Positions 9,001 through 15,826 of a stretch of DNA of 26,909 nucleotides are shown piece by piece. This stretch comes from Moraxella bovis (lineage in GTDB: Bacteria; Pseudomonadota; Gammaproteobacteria; Pseudomonadales; Moraxellaceae): NCBI RefSeq assembly GCF_002014975.1, contig NZ_MUXV01000064.1, positions 1-26,909 on the forward strand, in the 5' to 3' direction. Made by a program: the position numbers and the translations under genes. The notes under the pieces were generated by a model, which made no database searches, was not told where the DNA came from, and saw only the letters and a list, made by a program, of their open reading frames with translations. Position 1 is the stretch's first letter, and each line of letters begins with the position of its first letter.

Positions 9001-9279
9001 TTTATAACGGTCAAATTGGGCTTTATTGCCTGTTTTCTTTTCACCCAATAAATCTTTATCGCCAATATCTTTGGCTTCAATAAATCCTACCGCAATGCCG
9101 TTTTTCTCAATAATATAATCGGGTGCTCCACAGGCTTGGCGTTTTGGTTCGTTCATGACCACATAATCAGCCGGCAATATGCCTGCCAATAGGTTTTGCA
9201 AGTCGCCACGAAAAGTATGTTCGGTAGATAACCCTGTGGCAAATTTGGCATTAAGAGCGTGAATATAAGCTAAAAACAT
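6088..9279 (-). CDS. Single-polypeptide restriction-modification enzyme (type IIG/ISP-like)
   Basis: A 1063-aa fusion expected both to methylate adenine and to cut DNA. The N-terminal PD-(D/E)XK nuclease is visible as GAPDYIIEKNGIAVGFIEAKD (D54, E68, K70). After a helical linker, GVWYTPAPVVDFIV (321-334) opens a gamma-type N6-adenine methyltransferase. Its SAM-binding motif I is DPATGTGTF (388-396), and the catalytic motif IV is NPPY (508-511). The remaining ~500 residues should hold the target-recognition domain and end in YIGGYQPAQKWLKDRKDR, a common ending of this family. No helicase domain like that of LlaGI-type ISP enzymes is visible, which favours a type IIG-like reading. The DNA for residues about 650-880 is strikingly AT-rich compared with both ends of the gene. 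It lies downstream of tsaD on the same strand (57-bp gap) and tail-to-tail with ccmB. The recognition site cannot be predicted. Confidence 0.88.
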   Translation of the reverse strand: MFLAYIHALNAKFATGLSTEHTFRGDLQNLLAGILPADYVVMNEPKRQACGAPDYIIEKNGIAVGFIEAKDIGDKDLLGEKKTGNKAQFDRYKSSLPNLIFTDYLTFHFYHNGELKQSIEIGKVENNKIIALENNFSLFENLIKDFVKTTAQTIKSPKKLAEMMASKARLLANVIEEALNSDDENHDNSSLHDQMQGFKQILIHDISNKGFADVYAQTITYGLFASRLHDNSLNTFSRQEAMELIPKSNPFLRNLFSYISGVNIDDRIKWIVDSLAEVFLHCNIKEILKDYGKSTKTNEPIIHFYETFLSEYDSGLRKARGVWYTPAPVVDFIVRAVDDVLKNEFGLMDGLADDSKTTIEVKSQTKDARYKDGIYREKKDIHKVQILDPATGTGTFLSAVVRHIHNTQFAGQQGVWSSYVENDLIPRLNGFEILMASYAMAHLQLDLLLTETGYVPNKTGQRFRIYLTNSLEESHADTGTLFTSWLSNEATEANFIKRDTPVMVVMGNPPYSGESANKGEWIMNLMDDYKKEPNSKEKLKEKNPKWINDDYVKFIRYGQYFIGKNNSGVLAFINPHGFLDNPTFRGVRYSLLQAFDKIYTIDLHGNAKKKETAPDGSIDENVFDIMQGVSINIFIKTGKKKKDELAQVYHYDLYGKREVKYDFLTQNNLADIDFNLLENHAPNYFMVKKDFGLQKDYEKGFAVNDLFLLNNVGIVTSRDGFVIDFEKSILEKRIKDFFELDKEKIQRMYDLKENKTWKIDEVKQKIGNFNEKFIENYVYRPFDIRSIYYHDLMIERSRNEVMQHFLIGNNIGLVFKLGNAEENSVSATVTKNIIDFRSWSRAGMQGGDYVAPLYLYFPTLNKNNESQLEKSANFNPEILKKLENALKLQFVLENGDDKQFTALQVLDYLYAVLHSPTYRETYQEFLKIDFPRIPYPKNSDEFFKLATLGSELRALHLMTAKVLDTPITEYPVVGDNVVGKIKFFPDNEITGKVYINDSQYFDKVPKLAWEFYIGGYQPAQKWLKDRKDRALTRHDIRHYGRIIVALSKTAQIMPVIDEALTLS

Positions 9280-9336
9280 AGAAATTCCCTGATGAATGTT
9301 AAGTGTGTGATTTATATCTCATCAAATAATGGACAA

Positions 9337-10386
9337 CTAGTGGTCGGTCAGTGGGGCAATTAACGTCTCCATACTCCACCGTGGCACGCACGCCACCGAC
9401 AAATCATCCGTCTGCCCCATGCTAAGACGGCAATACCCTGCATAGGCTATCATCGCCCCGTTATCAGTGCATAGGTGCAAGGGAGCATAATGCACGCTCG
9501 CCCCCATTTTGGCAAGGGCGGTCTCCAAATGCGTGCGTAGGCTCGCATTGGCGGACACACCCCCTGCGATGACAAGCTGTGTTAGCCCTGCTTGTTTTAG
9601 GGCTTTGGTGCATTTTTTGACGAGTGTATCCACCACCGCATACTGAAAACTTGCCGAAATGTCCGCCCGCACCACAGGGTCGTCATTACTTCCTTTAGTG
9701 TCCTTGATGAGATTATGCACGGCTGTTTTCATGCCACTAAAACTAAAATCCAGCCCCTTACCCATCATCGGACGTGGCAAATCATAGGTATGGGGGTTAC
9801 CCCCTTTGGCAAGTCTCTCCACGTTTGGCCCCCCAGGGTAAGGAAGCCCTAGCATTTTGGCGGTTTTATCAAAACACTCGCCCACCGCATCATCAATGCT
9901 CTCGCCCAAGATCTCATACCGCCCCACGCCGTCTGCTCGCACCAACATGGTATGACCACCCGAGACGAGCAGACAGACAAAAGGAAAATTAACCCCCTTA
10001 TCATTTTCTATCATCGGAGCCAGCAGGTGTCCTTCCATGTGATGAACGCCAATGGCGGGCACGCCAAGCCCATAGGCAAGCGTCCGCCCAAATAAAGCTC
10101 CTGTCATGAGCGCCCCAATCAGCCCCGGCCCTTTGGTGTAGGCGACCGCATCAATGTCGGATTTGGCGATATTTGCCTTATCCAGCAGCTCATTAAATAA
10201 TGGTACAAGTTTACGAATGTGGTCTCTACTGGCAAGCTCAGGCACAACCCCGCCATAAGTGGCGTGTAGCTCAATCTGGCTATATAACACTTGGGCAAGC
10301 ACCCCACCTTGACCGCCGTTTAATTCACTGTCATAAATGGCAAGCCCTGTCTCATCACAGGACGTTTCTAAACCTAATACTTTCAT
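9337..10386 (-). CDS. tsaD: tRNA N6-threonylcarbamoyladenosine transferase subunit TsaD
   Basis: Transfers the threonylcarbamoyl group from its adenylate to A37 of ANN-decoding tRNAs, working with TsaB and TsaE in bacteria. The 349-aa protein starts [14 protein letters not shown]. It carries the metal-binding HHMEGH (115-120), [10 protein letters not shown], the [14 protein letters not shown] motif and [12 protein letters not shown] near the end. The start at 10386 is chosen because it begins the conserved domain and is preceded by GGAAAAG; an upstream in-frame start at 10509 would add 41 residues with no family match. TsaB and TsaE are not in the window. The YciO-like gene at 16577 belongs to the related TsaC superfamily but is not linked. 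Confidence 0.95.
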   Translation of the reverse strand: MKVLGLETSCDETGLAIYDSELNGGQGGVLAQVLYSQIELHATYGGVVPELASRDHIRKLVPLFNELLDKANIAKSDIDAVAYTKGPGLIGALMTGALFGRTLAYGLGVPAIGVHHMEGHLLAPMIENDKGVNFPFVCLLVSGGHTMLVRADGVGRYEILGESIDDAVGECFDKTAKMLGLPYPGGPNVERLAKGGNPHTYDLPRPMMGKGLDFSFSGMKTAVHNLIKDTKGSNDDPVVRADISASFQYAVVDTLVKKCTKALKQAGLTQLVIAGGVSANASLRTHLETALAKMGASVHYAPLHLCTDNGAMIAYAGYCRLSMGQTDDLSVACVPRWSMETLIAPLTDH

Positions 10387-10463
10387 GATTTCTTTTCCAA
10401 AAATTTGGGGTATTATAGCATTTTTATTTATCGTGAAAGAATTTAAAATTTGCCACCTTGATA

Positions 10464-10488
10464 AGGGCGAATGTGATTCACCCCTACA
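10464..10488. repeat. 25-bp dispersed repeat, copy A
   Basis: This 25-mer, beginning AGGGCGAATG and ending CCCCTACA, recurs at 19769-19793 with 2 mismatches. It contains an imperfect palindrome (GGGCGAAT/ATTCACCC). It lies just upstream of tsaD and appears to be a short dispersed repeat; no function is evident. Confidence 0.55.
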
Positions 10489-10606
10489 CGCCCGTATTGC
10501 AAAAAACATTTTAATTAAGTAATGTTAATCATTTTAATGTTTAAATTCATTGAAAAATTTATCAAGCTATGTTAATTTTACATTTTTAACTAAATCCCAC
10601 ACCAAA

Positions 10607-11254
10607 ATGCCAAACACCCCCAAATCCCCCTTTATCATCGGCTTAACAGGCGGTATCGGTAGCGGAAAAACTGCCGTGAGCGACCATTTTGCCACGCTTG
10701 GCATAGATGTGATAGACGCTGATGTCATCAGCCACGCCATCACCGCCAAAGGCTCACCTGTGTTAGACGAGCTTGCTCACGCCTTTGGGGCGGATATTCT
10801 CACGGACGGCGTGCTTAACCGAACTTACCTGCGTGAGCTTGTCTTTGCTGACCCTGCCAAACTTGCCACGCTAAACGCCATCACCCACCCTGCCATACGC
10901 ACCCAAATCAAGCATGAGCTTGACCACGCCAGTAGCCCCTACGCCATATTATCCGCTCCGCTTTTGTTAGAGAGTATCAAGGGCGATGATAAGGGCTTGA
11001 CCGCCCTTTGTGATAGGATTTTGGTTGTGGACGTGCCGACAGAGTTGCAAGTTCAGCGAGCTGTCAAGCGAGACGGACAGGGCGATAAGGACATTTTGGT
11101 AATCATTGATAAGCAAATAAGCCGAGATATACGCCTATCCTATGCCGATGACGTGATAGATAATTCAGGCAGTTTGGATAATTTATACCGCCAAATCAAT
11201 GCGTTACATCAAAAATATCTGGCTATGGCAAACGATTTAGCAAAAGACAAATGA
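10607..11254 (+). CDS. coaE: Dephospho-CoA kinase CoaE
   Basis: Phosphorylates dephospho-CoA on the ribose 3' hydroxyl, the last step of coenzyme A synthesis. The 215-aa protein begins MPNTPKSPFIIGLTGGIGSGKTAV with the P-loop at residues 15-22. It continues with VIDADVISHA (the CoaE DAD motif), LNAITHPAIR and the lid and Arg region RDGQ...ISRDIRLSYADDVIDN. The ATG at 10607 is preferred to a TTG at 10550, because the extra 19 residues are not family-like. No strong Shine-Dalgarno is seen. It is divergent from tsaD. In many gammaproteobacteria coaE follows pilD; here it stands alone. Confidence 0.93.
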   Translation: MPNTPKSPFIIGLTGGIGSGKTAVSDHFATLGIDVIDADVISHAITAKGSPVLDELAHAFGADILTDGVLNRTYLRELVFADPAKLATLNAITHPAIRTQIKHELDHASSPYAILSAPLLLESIKGDDKGLTALCDRILVVDVPTELQVQRAVKRDGQGDKDILVIIDKQISRDIRLSYADDVIDNSGSLDNLYRQINALHQKYLAMANDLAKDK

Positions 11255-11269
11255 TTTAAAAAAGCACCT

Positions 11270-11287
11270 TGTAAGCAAATGCTTACA
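11270..11287. promoter_or_regulatory. 18-bp perfect palindrome
   Basis: TGTAAGCA-AA-TGCTTACA lies 16 bp after the coaE stop. It has no T-run, so it is not a typical terminator. It sits about 60 bp upstream of the extended -10 box of the small-RNA candidate, a plausible regulator site. The 8-bp spacing between TGTAA and TTACA differs from CRP/Vfr sites (6 bp). Confidence 0.35.
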
Positions 11288-11328
11288 CGCATTGATGACA
11301 TTGGCGTATTTTCTTAGGGGCTAGATTT

Positions 11329-11337
11329 TGGCATAAT
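11329..11337 (+). promoter_or_regulatory. Extended -10 promoter of sRNA candidate
   Basis: TGG followed by CATAAT forms an extended -10 element (TGn + hexamer). No good -35 is found at 16-18 bp, which extended -10 promoters can tolerate. The predicted start is near 11344. Confidence 0.45.
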
Positions 11338-11343
11338 ACACCC

Positions 11344-11470
11344 ATCAGCAAGTAGATGGCAAATGGACAAGCCAACATGGATGACTGCTGATATCATGGA
11401 AGCCCTTATGGATAACGCAAGTAGCAAAACCCCTATAAAACCACAAACTCCCCCAAGTTTGTGGTTTTGT
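11344..11470 (+). ncRNA. Candidate intergenic small RNA
   Basis: An unassigned transcript of about 125-135 nt is suggested by an extended -10 box just upstream and a strong intrinsic terminator at its 3' end. Its first bases, ATCAGCA (11344-11350), can pair with TGCTGAT (11386-11392) to form a 5' stem. The terminator has 13-bp arms (11437-11449 and 11456-11468). There is no convincing ORF with a ribosome-binding site inside. It lies between coaE (plus) and the BON-LysM gene (minus), so it is not the leader of a downstream gene. It does not resemble 4.5S, 6S or tmRNA as I know them. The alternative is the 3' untranslated region of coaE. Confidence 0.45.
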
Positions 11471-11474
11471 TTTA
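11437..11474 (+). terminator. Strong intrinsic terminator
   Basis: Thirteen-bp perfect arms with a 6-base C-rich loop (11450-11455) are followed by a T-rich tract on the plus strand. It would end the sRNA candidate and any coaE read-through. Confidence 0.8.
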
Positions 11475-11522
11475 TGGTTTCATGCCATTATTAACTTTTA
11501 AAATTATCAGCACACCAAAAAT

Positions 11523-11554
11523 AAAAAAGACAAACATTGAAGTTTGTCTTTTTT
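11523..11554. terminator. Bidirectional intrinsic terminator
   Basis: Thirteen-bp arms (11523-11535 and 11542-11554) enclose a 6-base loop and carry A and T runs on both sides. It lies 12 bp past the stop of the minus-strand BON-LysM gene and serves that transcript. Confidence 0.85.
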
Positions 11555-11566
11555 ATGGGTCAGTTA

Positions 11567-12058
11567 TTACGCAGGGATACGCAACACTTGTCCCACATAG
11601 ATTTTGTTAGGGTCAGATAACAGTGGCTGATTCGCTTCAAAGATTTTATTGTACTCATTGGCGTTGCCGTACATTTCTTTGGCGATTTTAGATAGGGTAT
11701 CGCCTGATTTGACGGTATAAAAACGAGACTCAGGCTCAGGGGTTGCTACGGTTAATTGGTCGTCCACTTGGGCAACGTGCTGAACGTTACCTGCGGCAAG
11801 TACCGCTTTTTCACGGTCGGCTTGTGAAGCGGCGGTACCTGACAGCACCACCGTGTCAGTGTCGCCATTGTAGCTGACTTTTAAGCCGTCAATCTTGGCA
11901 TTCGCTTGCACACGAGACAGTAGCAAGTTGGCAATCTCTTGGGCATTTGGCTCAGCAGGAGCTGATGGTGTCGCCGCAGGGGCTGGGGCTGACTCTTCTT
12001 TTTTGTTACGGTTAAATACTTTATCGCCGATGTCTTTGGCAAAACTAAAAATACCCAT
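11567..12058 (-). CDS. BON-LysM protein (Kbp/YgaU-like)
   Basis: A 163-aa protein resembling E. coli Kbp (YgaU), a small BON-LysM protein that binds potassium in the cytoplasm. After MGIFSFAKDIGDKVF and an Ala/Pro-rich linker (residues 20-38), the BON domain covers about 40-104 (IDGLKVSYNGDTDTVVLSG). The LysM domain covers 113-163 (FYTVKSGDTLSKIAKEMYG...VGQVLRIP). No signal peptide is present, as in Kbp. A strong AAGGAG 6 bp before the ATG fixes the start. It is monocistronic: a terminator follows, and a MITE-type element sits upstream. The potassium-binding role is transferred from the family. Confidence 0.87.
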   Translation of the reverse strand: MGIFSFAKDIGDKVFNRNKKEESAPAPAATPSAPAEPNAQEIANLLLSRVQANAKIDGLKVSYNGDTDTVVLSGTAASQADREKAVLAAGNVQHVAQVDDQLTVATPEPESRFYTVKSGDTLSKIAKEMYGNANEYNKIFEANQPLLSDPNKIYVGQVLRIPA

Positions 12059-12201
12059 GATGGCTCCTTATTTGAATTTGATAGAAAGTGTGTTGACGTT
12101 TAGATGATTTATCCAGCAACCATCCTTAAAACTCCTTAATATCTTAGTATAAAATGATAAAAATTTGCACTGCATTTATGCGTAAAATTGTTATACTTAT
12201 G

Positions 12202-12408
12202 TAGGGCTTGCCTGCTCTTTATAACACATTTTAACATTTAGAAATTTCATAGAAATAAAATGGTGTTTTTGCATGAAAAATGGCTAAATCTTGTGGCTCG
12301 AAGGCAAAAACTCGTTTGATAGAATGACTATCAAACTTCACTTTTTCCTTGAAAAACGTGCGATTTTTCTCATTTTTCATTGCAAATACAAAAGGCAGGC
12401 ACGCCCTA
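12202..12408 (-). repeat. MITE-like element, copy 1 (207 bp)
   Basis: Bounded by TAGGGCTTGCCTGC on the left and the complement of TAGGGCGTGCCTGC on the right, with TA at both edges. In reverse orientation it aligns over its whole length with 21047-21252 (206 bp) and with 18478-18740 after removing a nested insert. It holds an inner hairpin with arms GTTTGATAG/CTATCAAAC and sub-terminal inverted segments, but no ORF. It fills most of the 406-bp gap between the acpP terminator and the BON-LysM gene. The rest of that gap is AT-rich and featureless. Confidence 0.85.
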
Positions 12409-12410
12409 AT

Positions 12411-12441
12411 AAAAAAACCACTTTTTAAAACTAAAAAGTGG
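12411..12441 (-). terminator. acpP: Intrinsic terminator of acpP
   Basis: Hairpin arms CCACTTTTT/AAAAAGTGG (12418-12441) are followed, in the minus-strand direction, by seven T residues (12417-12411). It lies 24 bp after the acpP stop and directly adjoins the end of MITE copy 1. Confidence 0.88.
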
Positions 12442-12464
12442 CGTGTGTTTGACTTCTACCTAAT

Positions 12465-12698
12465 TTACACTTTGGCAGACACGTAGTCAATGGCTTTTTG
12501 AACAGTGGTTAGCTCAGCTGAATCTTCGTCAGGAATGGTAATACCAAACTCATTTTCAAACGCCATCACAAGCTCCACTAAGTCAAGAGAGTCTGCACCT
12601 AGATCGTCCATGAAAGACGCTGCATTGTTAATCTCGTCAGCATTTAGGCTAAGTTGCTCGGCAACGGCTGCTTTTACTTTGGCTTCGATATCGCTCAT
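12465..12698 (-). CDS. acpP: Acyl carrier protein AcpP
   Basis: Carries growing acyl chains on phosphopantetheine during fatty acid synthesis in the cytoplasm. The 77-aa acidic protein shows the canonical attachment site [14 protein letters not shown] with Ser37, and helices typical of ACP. The start at 12698 ([16 protein letters not shown]) is supported by AAGGATA before it; the longer reading frame to 12743 adds 15 unrelated residues. It follows fabG on the same strand and has its own promoter candidate, which is normal because ACP is needed in large amounts. fabF, which often follows acpP, is not next to it: a terminator and a MITE-like element follow. Confidence 0.96.
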   Translation of the reverse strand: MSDIEAKVKAAVAEQLSLNADEINNAASFMDDLGADSLDLVELVMAFENEFGITIPDEDSAELTTVQKAIDYVSAKV

Positions 12699-12768
12699 AA
12701 GAGTATCCTTTTTAACATGGGAATTTAGGAAAATCAGCACCAATCATTTGATGACTGAAAACTTGTGT

Positions 12769-12797
12769 ATGATAAAACATTTTTGTCATTTATGCAA
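12769..12797 (-). promoter_or_regulatory. acpP: Promoter of acpP
   Basis: Read on the minus strand, TTGCAT (12797-12792) and TATCAT (12774-12769) are separated by exactly 17 bp. The site lies about 70 bp before the acpP start, in the fabG-acpP gap. It would allow acpP to be transcribed independently of fabD-fabG. Confidence 0.6.
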
Positions 12798-12855
12798 GTG
12801 CTATTAGTACGCTCGTTCACAAATTTACATAAAATCGTGACATACACGTGACAAA

Positions 12856-13584
12856 TCACATGTACATGCCACCATTGACCGCCAACACTTCGCCTGTGAT
12901 GTAGCTTGCCCCATCACTTGCCAAAAACGACACCGCTGCGGCAATCTCCTCAGGCTGAGCCATACGCCCAAGCGGTACAGCATCTAGCATAGAGTTTACC
13001 AAACGCTCGTCTAGCTCTTCGGTCATGTCCGTCTCGACAAAACCAGGGGCGACACAGTTTACCGTAACCCCACGAGAGCCAATCTCACGAGCCAACGCAC
13101 GGGTAAAGCCTTCCACGCCTGCCTTGGATGCGGCATAGTTGGTCTGACCTGCGTTACCCATCTGCCCGACCACGGATGTGACGTTGATGATACGTCCAGA
13201 GCGGGCTTTCATCATGCCACGCACCGCACGGCGACTCATGCGATAGATGGCGGTTAAGTTGGTATCAAGCACGCTCGCCCAGTCTTCATCTTTCATACGC
13301 ATGAGCAGACCATCTTTGGTAATGCCTGCGTTATTGACCAGTACATTGACCGAGCCGTACACGCTGTCAATCTCTTCAAAGAGTTTATCAATCGCCGCAT
13401 CATCACAGACATCAAGCACACGCCCGATACCCCCCGACTCGGACAGATACTCTTCTATCGCTTCCGCCCCACGCTCGCTGGTGGCGGTACCAATGACAAA
13501 ATGCCCTTCACTGGCAAACTGCTCGGCAATGGCACGCCCGATACCACGGCTCGCCCCTGTGACTAGGATAATCTTACGACTCAT
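12856..13584 (-). CDS. fabG: 3-oxoacyl-ACP reductase FabG
   Basis: NADPH-dependent reductase that converts 3-oxoacyl-ACP to 3-hydroxyacyl-ACP, the first reduction of each elongation cycle. The 242-aa short-chain dehydrogenase has the cofactor loop TGASRGIGRAIA (9-20), NNAG (84-87) and the catalytic Ser137, Tyr150 and Lys154 (NYAASKAG). It ends in the usual GEVLAVNGGMYM. The start overlaps the fabD end by 11 bp, with GGAG 8 bp upstream, indicating coupled translation in a fabD-fabG unit. Confidence 0.96.
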   Translation of the reverse strand: MSRKIILVTGASRGIGRAIAEQFASEGHFVIGTATSERGAEAIEEYLSESGGIGRVLDVCDDAAIDKLFEEIDSVYGSVNVLVNNAGITKDGLLMRMKDEDWASVLDTNLTAIYRMSRRAVRGMMKARSGRIINVTSVVGQMGNAGQTNYAASKAGVEGFTRALAREIGSRGVTVNCVAPGFVETDMTEELDERLVNSMLDAVPLGRMAQPEEIAAAVSFLASDGASYITGEVLAVNGGMYM

Positions 13585-14521
13585 GTAATTGCTCCAATTT
13601 TTCTAAACGTGCTAATTTGTCCGTTGGCAAAGCGACAATCGGTGTCTCTTGACGTTTGGCAAGATTAGATAGGACATTGCCCGGCCCGCACTCAATCACA
13701 ACATCGATTTGTTTATCGGCAAGTTTTTGCATGGTTTGTGACCACAGCACTGGCATAGAGAGCTGTTCGGTGAGAGCGGTCTTGATGTCGCTGACATGCT
13801 TATGCACTTGGGCATGACGGTTTTGGATGACAGGGATTTGGGCGGTGGCAAATTCGGTCGCATCCAAAAGTTTTGCCAATGCGTCGCTGGCAGGGTTCAT
13901 GAGCTCACAGTGTGACGGCACAGAGACTTTGAGTGGCACCGCCTTTTTGCCCAGTGACTCTACCGCTGACAGCACATGGCTCACACCCACTTGTGTGCCT
14001 GCAATCACCACTTGTCCGGGGCTATTAAAGTTGGCAGGACCCACAATGCCTGCGTTTTCGGTAGCATCTTCGCACAGACTGGCAACCTGCTCATCATCTA
14101 ACCCCAGCACCGCCGCCATCTGCGTGTCTATCCCTGCCACCGCCCCTGTCATGAGCTTACCACGTTCATGCACGAGCTTGACCGCATCTGTCAGGCTAAG
14201 CACGCCACTTACCACCAGTGCCGAGTACTCACCGAGCGAATGCCCTGCCAAGCACAACGGTGTTATCCCCTGTGCCGAGAGTTTGTCTTTGACAATCTGC
14301 CAAATCGCCACGCTCGCTGTGAGCAGAGCAGGCTGAGTAAATTCGGTCTTATTAAGACGGCTCTCATCATGGGTTATCTCCCACAAATCCACGCCCAACG
14401 CACCACTTGCTTCGTCAAACGTAGTCTTTACCACACTAAAATGCTCGGCAAGCTCATCCATCATGCCAATGGTCTGCGACCCTTGACCAGGAAAAATCAC
14501 TGCCACACGTTTTGTTGTCAT
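13574..14521 (-). CDS. fabD: Malonyl-CoA:ACP transacylase FabD
   Basis: Moves malonyl from CoA to ACP to supply extender units for fatty acid synthesis. The 315-aa protein has the N-terminal VIFPGQGSQ, the nucleophile motif GHSLGEYSA (Ser95), the catalytic His in VPSHCELM (H204) and the C-terminal ECGPGNVLSNL. The start at 14521 (MTTKRVAVIFPGQGSQ) matches the family; a start at 14545 would add eight non-conserved residues. The upstream Shine-Dalgarno is weak. Unlike in E. coli, no plsX or fabH lies between rpmF and fabD; this compact order is typical of Moraxellaceae. Confidence 0.95.
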   Translation of the reverse strand: MTTKRVAVIFPGQGSQTIGMMDELAEHFSVVKTTFDEASGALGVDLWEITHDESRLNKTEFTQPALLTASVAIWQIVKDKLSAQGITPLCLAGHSLGEYSALVVSGVLSLTDAVKLVHERGKLMTGAVAGIDTQMAAVLGLDDEQVASLCEDATENAGIVGPANFNSPGQVVIAGTQVGVSHVLSAVESLGKKAVPLKVSVPSHCELMNPASDALAKLLDATEFATAQIPVIQNRHAQVHKHVSDIKTALTEQLSMPVLWSQTMQKLADKQIDVVIECGPGNVLSNLAKRQETPIVALPTDKLARLEKLEQLHES

Positions 14522-14567
14522 GTTACACCATTTTTTATCAAACATTCATCACGCTGATGAACGTATC

Positions 14568-14576
14568 ATTTTACCA
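14568..14576 (-). promoter_or_regulatory. fabD: Possible extended -10 of fabD
   Basis: Read on the minus strand, TGG-TAAAAT forms an extended -10 about 47 bp before the fabD ATG. The upstream DNA (14580-14640) is very AT-rich. The rpmF terminator lies farther upstream, so fabD-fabG needs its own promoter. Confidence 0.4.
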
Positions 14577-14731
14577 TAAAAAATAAACATTTGTTTACAA
14601 ATTATCGATTAAATTTACAAACAAATTTTTTACAATTTAATGTCTAATAACCATTTTTATAAAACAGCTCTTGTTTAAAGCAAACTGCACCATAAAAGCA
14701 GGCAAATCCTACTGATAGCCATCAATAATTT

Positions 14732-14773
14732 AAAATAAAAAAGCCAAGCTCATGCGATCATGGAACTTGGCTT
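14732..14773 (-). terminator. rpmF: Intrinsic terminator of rpmF
   Basis: Arms AAGCCAAG and CTTGGCTT (14741-14773), with an inner CATG/CATG pairing, are followed on the minus strand by a T-rich run (14740-14732). It lies 35 bp after the rpmF stop and separates the yceD-rpmF transcript from fabD. Confidence 0.85.
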
Positions 14774-14807
14774 AGGCTTGGTTTTTACAAGGTAGAAACC
14801 AAACAAA

Positions 14808-14990
14808 TTAGCTTTCGGCGGCTACTTTAAATAGCTGACGACCACGGTAAAAACCGTCTTTGGTCGCATGATGGCGAATGTGTTTTTCGCCAGTGGTAGA
14901 ATCAATGCTTAGAGTGGCAACGCTGATACGGTCGTGAGAACGACGCATATCACGGCGTGAACGGCTTTTGCGGTTTTGTTGAACTGCCAT
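14808..14990 (-). CDS. rpmF: 50S ribosomal protein L32
   Basis: Structural protein of the large ribosomal subunit, 60 aa. The start [20 protein letters not shown] and the [20 protein letters not shown] segment are diagnostic of bacterial L32. The zinc-binding CxxC pairs found in some L32 proteins are absent, as in E. coli. AGGAG 6 bp before the ATG supports the start. It follows yceD on the same strand after a 174-bp gap, the conserved pairing in proteobacteria, and ends at a strong terminator. Confidence 0.96.
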   Translation of the reverse strand: MAVQQNRKSRSRRDMRRSHDRISVATLSIDSTTGEKHIRHHATKDGFYRGRQLFKVAAES

Positions 14991-15164
14991 GATAGCTCCT
15001 AAATAAAGTACGGCAAATGACTGCCAAATTTAATGAAAGTGGGTATCTGTGGCGGTAGCATCATTTTTCGCCTAATCAAATGGGTGCAGATACATTAAAC
15101 GCCCTATTATACCAAAAATTTGACATTTTAAAAGCCCATTTTTGCAAAATTTACAAAATATTGC

Positions 15165-15716
15165 TTAGCCCGACAGTTTACCCTTTAACTGCCCCAACAC
15201 AGCAAAGGGGTTTTCGGCAGGTTTGTCCGCCACATCGCCCACGCTGTCCGTGTGCATGTCGCAGTCGTCATGGCGTGGCGAGAGCGGAATGGCAAGCAGT
15301 AGCTCATCTTCTAGCATGTCCGCCACAGGGAGTATTTTTTTGCCATTGGGACAAATCTCATCTAGCAGGACATAATCTGCCGTCTCATCTAGGGCTTCTA
15401 GGTAGCCAATCTTGTTTTCGCTCTCTAAGATTGCCATGCGGTAATTGCCCGAGACATCCACAGGCATGGAGTCAAGACAGCGTTGGCACGCCACGGACAG
15501 CACCGCTTTGACATCATAGGTTAGCCACAGGATTTTGTCTTGTCGGGCGAGCGTCAAGGCAACGCTTAGCACATCATCACTAGCGATAACCTGCCCTGCT
15601 AGACGTGGCAAGGCAGTCACAGGAACATCGCCCTGCCATGTAAAGCCGATGTCTGCCCATTTGTCAAAGGCGATGTTTTGGGGCAGTGTGGCTGATTGGT
15701 GCGTGGGTGCGGTCAT
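15165..15716 (-). CDS. yceD: YceD/DUF177 family protein
   Basis: A 183-aa member of the DUF177 (YceD, also called Nucleoid/23S-rRNA accumulation) family, whose genes almost always precede rpmF. Members have been linked to 23S rRNA accumulation. Visible features are the CQRC pair (C77, C80), the acidic DYVLLDEICPNGKKILPVADMLEDELLLAIPLSPRH core, and the C-terminal NPFAVLGQLKGKL. The start is the first ATG of the family-like region; its ribosome-binding site is weak. The 174-bp gap to rpmF is longer than usual, so rpmF may have its own promoter. Confidence 0.87.
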   Translation of the reverse strand: MTAPTHQSATLPQNIAFDKWADIGFTWQGDVPVTALPRLAGQVIASDDVLSVALTLARQDKILWLTYDVKAVLSVACQRCLDSMPVDVSGNYRMAILESENKIGYLEALDETADYVLLDEICPNGKKILPVADMLEDELLLAIPLSPRHDDCDMHTDSVGDVADKPAENPFAVLGQLKGKLSG

Positions 15717-15826
15717 CTTGTCATCATCATAAAAATTTGGCTTATTATTTCATAAAACCTGCCAAAATTCACGCAAAATTTGTGGGGCGTGGTATAATTT
15801 TTGTTTTTAGATTTAGATAACGCCCC

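Noticed and set aside
10550..10606. TTG start extending CoaE by 19 residues
   Set aside because: The added residues do not belong to the family and no ribosome-binding site supports it.
11270..11287. CRP/Vfr-type site
   Set aside because: Half-sites TGTAA/TTACA are separated by 8 rather than 6 bases and lack the TGTGA core.
13827..14336. 169-aa reading frame antisense to fabD
   Set aside because: Low-complexity Ser/Thr/Ala composition and complete overlap with fabD.
15080..15511. 143-aa reading frame antisense to yceD
   Set aside because: Composition rich in Cys, His, Pro and Arg, and overlap with a recognised conserved gene.
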